From: Lachnospiraceae bacterium
GTDB taxonomy: Bacteria > Bacillota > Clostridia > Lachnospirales > Lachnospiraceae
Direction of reading: 5' to 3'
Assembly: GCA_014804565.1 (NCBI GenBank)
Contig: JAAUZN010000070.1
Location: forward strand, 3,752 to 10,743
Length of the DNA stretch: 6,992 bases
In this document: positions 6,094 through 6,992 of the stretch, piece by piece
Layout: every line of letters starts with the position of its first letter
How positions within the stretch are numbered: the first letter of the stretch is position 1
Program-made: the position numbers and the translations under genes
The notes under the pieces: model-generated
What the model saw: only the letters and a program-made list of their open reading frames with translations
Database searches by the model: none
What the model was told of the DNA's origin: nothing

Positions 6094-6992
6094 GATACAT
6101 CCTCCTTACGCGTACGGCATGGGCAATAATATCTTGGCGGGCGGCAGCCGTTTTTCTTATGACAGCGTCTGTGAAATCTGCGCAGTCGAAGCAGCATTCT
6201 GAAGGCAACAGGAAGATGGTAGTAGAGGAAAAGGATACGATCTTCTGTGCAGAGGAATGGTCTTGTAACCCAAATATACAGTTTGCAGAATATCTGGTTG
6301 AGGAACTGGGACAGACGGCGCCAAAAGCGTGTCAGAAGATTGAAATTATCCTCCCGGCAGGTTCGGAACAGGAGAGATAGACAACATCCCTGTATGGAGA
6401 TATCTTCCATAGAATATCCTGCATGGCAGAGTCCATCACGGAAAGCGTTGCGCATTTGTATAGTGGGGAAACAGATGGAAGCTTCCATACACAGATCAGA
6501 AGGTTCTGTGAAAAGGCCGGGCAAAAACATAGTCAGCCACCAATGACGTTCGGAAAGCAGGGCGCATACCGTTTCCGTTTTGTCGCACAGCCGTAAGGTG
6601 CAGGGAAGCATCTCGGAGTCTTCGGCGGCAGTGAAAAAAGCTGTCTTGTATTCTTCTTCCGACAGAAGACGGTCGGCGTGATAAATGCCGATCTCCGCGC
6701 CGGTATTGATACCGTATTGTCCTTTCCAGAGTTCGATCAGCCATGTTTTGCCGTGATAATCAAAATAGATCGGAAGGGCATCGAGAACCATCTGAAAACG
6801 GGGCGCCATATAATCGTAGAGCCATGTGTAGCCGGCGTCTTTCTGCCATGCATCCAGAGTGGAAGAGAAGAAACCATAGCGGCAGTGATAACCGTAACCG
6901 AAGGGTTCGGCGAGTTGTGCCAGTTTTGAACATTTCTGACATTTATCCATGCAATTGATCCGGCGGATGATCTTTTTTCTGCGGACACAGGA
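6090..6992 (-). CDS. DUF4474 domain-containing protein (5' end beyond the window)
   Basis: The frame gives 286 residues from an ATG at 6950, but it stays open for 14 more codons to the window edge (ending RRKKIIRRINC before that Met). No good ribosome site precedes the ATG, so the gene is probably longer. I recognise the DUF4474 pattern: STLDAWQKDAGYTWLYD (30-46), LPIYFDYHGKTWLIELWKGQ (59-78), the highly conserved YGINTGAEIGIYHAD (79-93), and RHWWLTMFLPG (135-145). The function of this family is unknown. The protein is rich in cysteine (18 in 286 residues) and ends in a hydrophobic segment (about 236-256) followed by a basic tail with C263, C269, C276 and C278. It shares an ATGA overlap with the downstream phosphoesterase, implying joint production. 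Residue numbers count from M at 6950. Confidence 0.82.
   Translation of the reverse strand, partial: SCVRRKKIIRRINCMDKCQKCSKLAQLAEPFGYGYHCRYGFFSSTLDAWQKDAGYTWLYDYMAPRFQMVLDALPIYFDYHGKTWLIELWKGQYGINTGAEIGIYHADRLLSEEEYKTAFFTAAEDSEMLPCTLRLCDKTETVCALLSERHWWLTMFLPGLFTEPSDLCMEASICFPTIQMRNAFRDGLCHAGYSMEDISIQGCCLSLLFRTCREDNFNLLTRFWRRLSQFLNQIFCKLYIWVTRPFLCTEDRILFLYYHLPVAFRMLLRLRRFHRRCHKKNGCRPPRYYCPCRTRKEDVS

Noticed and set aside
6920..6960. A C-x3-C-x2-C pattern (CMDKCQKC) around the apparent start of the DUF4474 protein, which resembles the radical SAM cluster motif.
   Set aside because: The rest of the protein shows none of the other radical SAM elements, and the conserved blocks are those of DUF4474. 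The spacing is most likely coincidence in a cysteine-rich protein.
1..6992. CRISPR array, tRNA or rRNA genes, insertion sequence ends or transposase.
   Set aside because: I saw no regularly spaced direct repeats, no cloverleaf or rRNA-like sequence, and no transposase or integrase motif on either strand.

Overview
The window most likely comes from a chromosome of a Clostridia bacterium, probably a Lachnospiraceae-type gut anaerobe. This rests on four things: strong AGGAGG ribosome binding sites, consensus SigA-type promoters, a Gram-positive-style polyamine ABC operon with a lipoprotein binding protein, and a DUF4474 protein, a family I know mainly from Lachnospiraceae and relatives. The family-level assignment is inference; no rRNA or other species marker is present.

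Layout from left to right. Positions 2-154 (+) hold the tail of an unrecognised gene. Positions 216-786 (+) form a compact type II toxin-antitoxin cassette: a consensus promoter overlapped by a perfect 17-bp palindrome, a RelB-like ribbon-helix-helix antitoxin, a RelE-like toxin overlapping it by 8 bases, and an intrinsic terminator. Positions 796-5243 (-) are a complete polyamine uptake operon transcribed toward the cassette: promoter, operator-like inverted repeats, an XRE-cupin regulator, then potA (ATPase), potB and potC (permeases) and potD (substrate-binding lipoprotein). Positions 5287-6992 (-) hold a translationally coupled pair, a DUF4474 protein cut by the window edge followed by an LpxH-like metallophosphoesterase.

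How the genes work together. PotD captures spermidine or putrescine outside the membrane, PotB and PotC form the channel, and PotA powers it. The HTH-cupin protein encoded first probably senses a polyamine or related small molecule and controls its own promoter, so the whole transporter would be autoregulated. ATGA stop/start overlaps join potB-potC and potC-potD, and potA-potB also overlap, so stoichiometry is probably set by translational coupling. The toxin-antitoxin pair is an independent, AT-richer insert-like module converging on potD. The DUF4474/phosphoesterase pair has no assigned role and is the least understood part.

Most of the window is well-known biology. The points most worth following are the coupled DUF4474-phosphoesterase pair, the operator architectures of the two regulated promoters, and the likely TTG start of potB.
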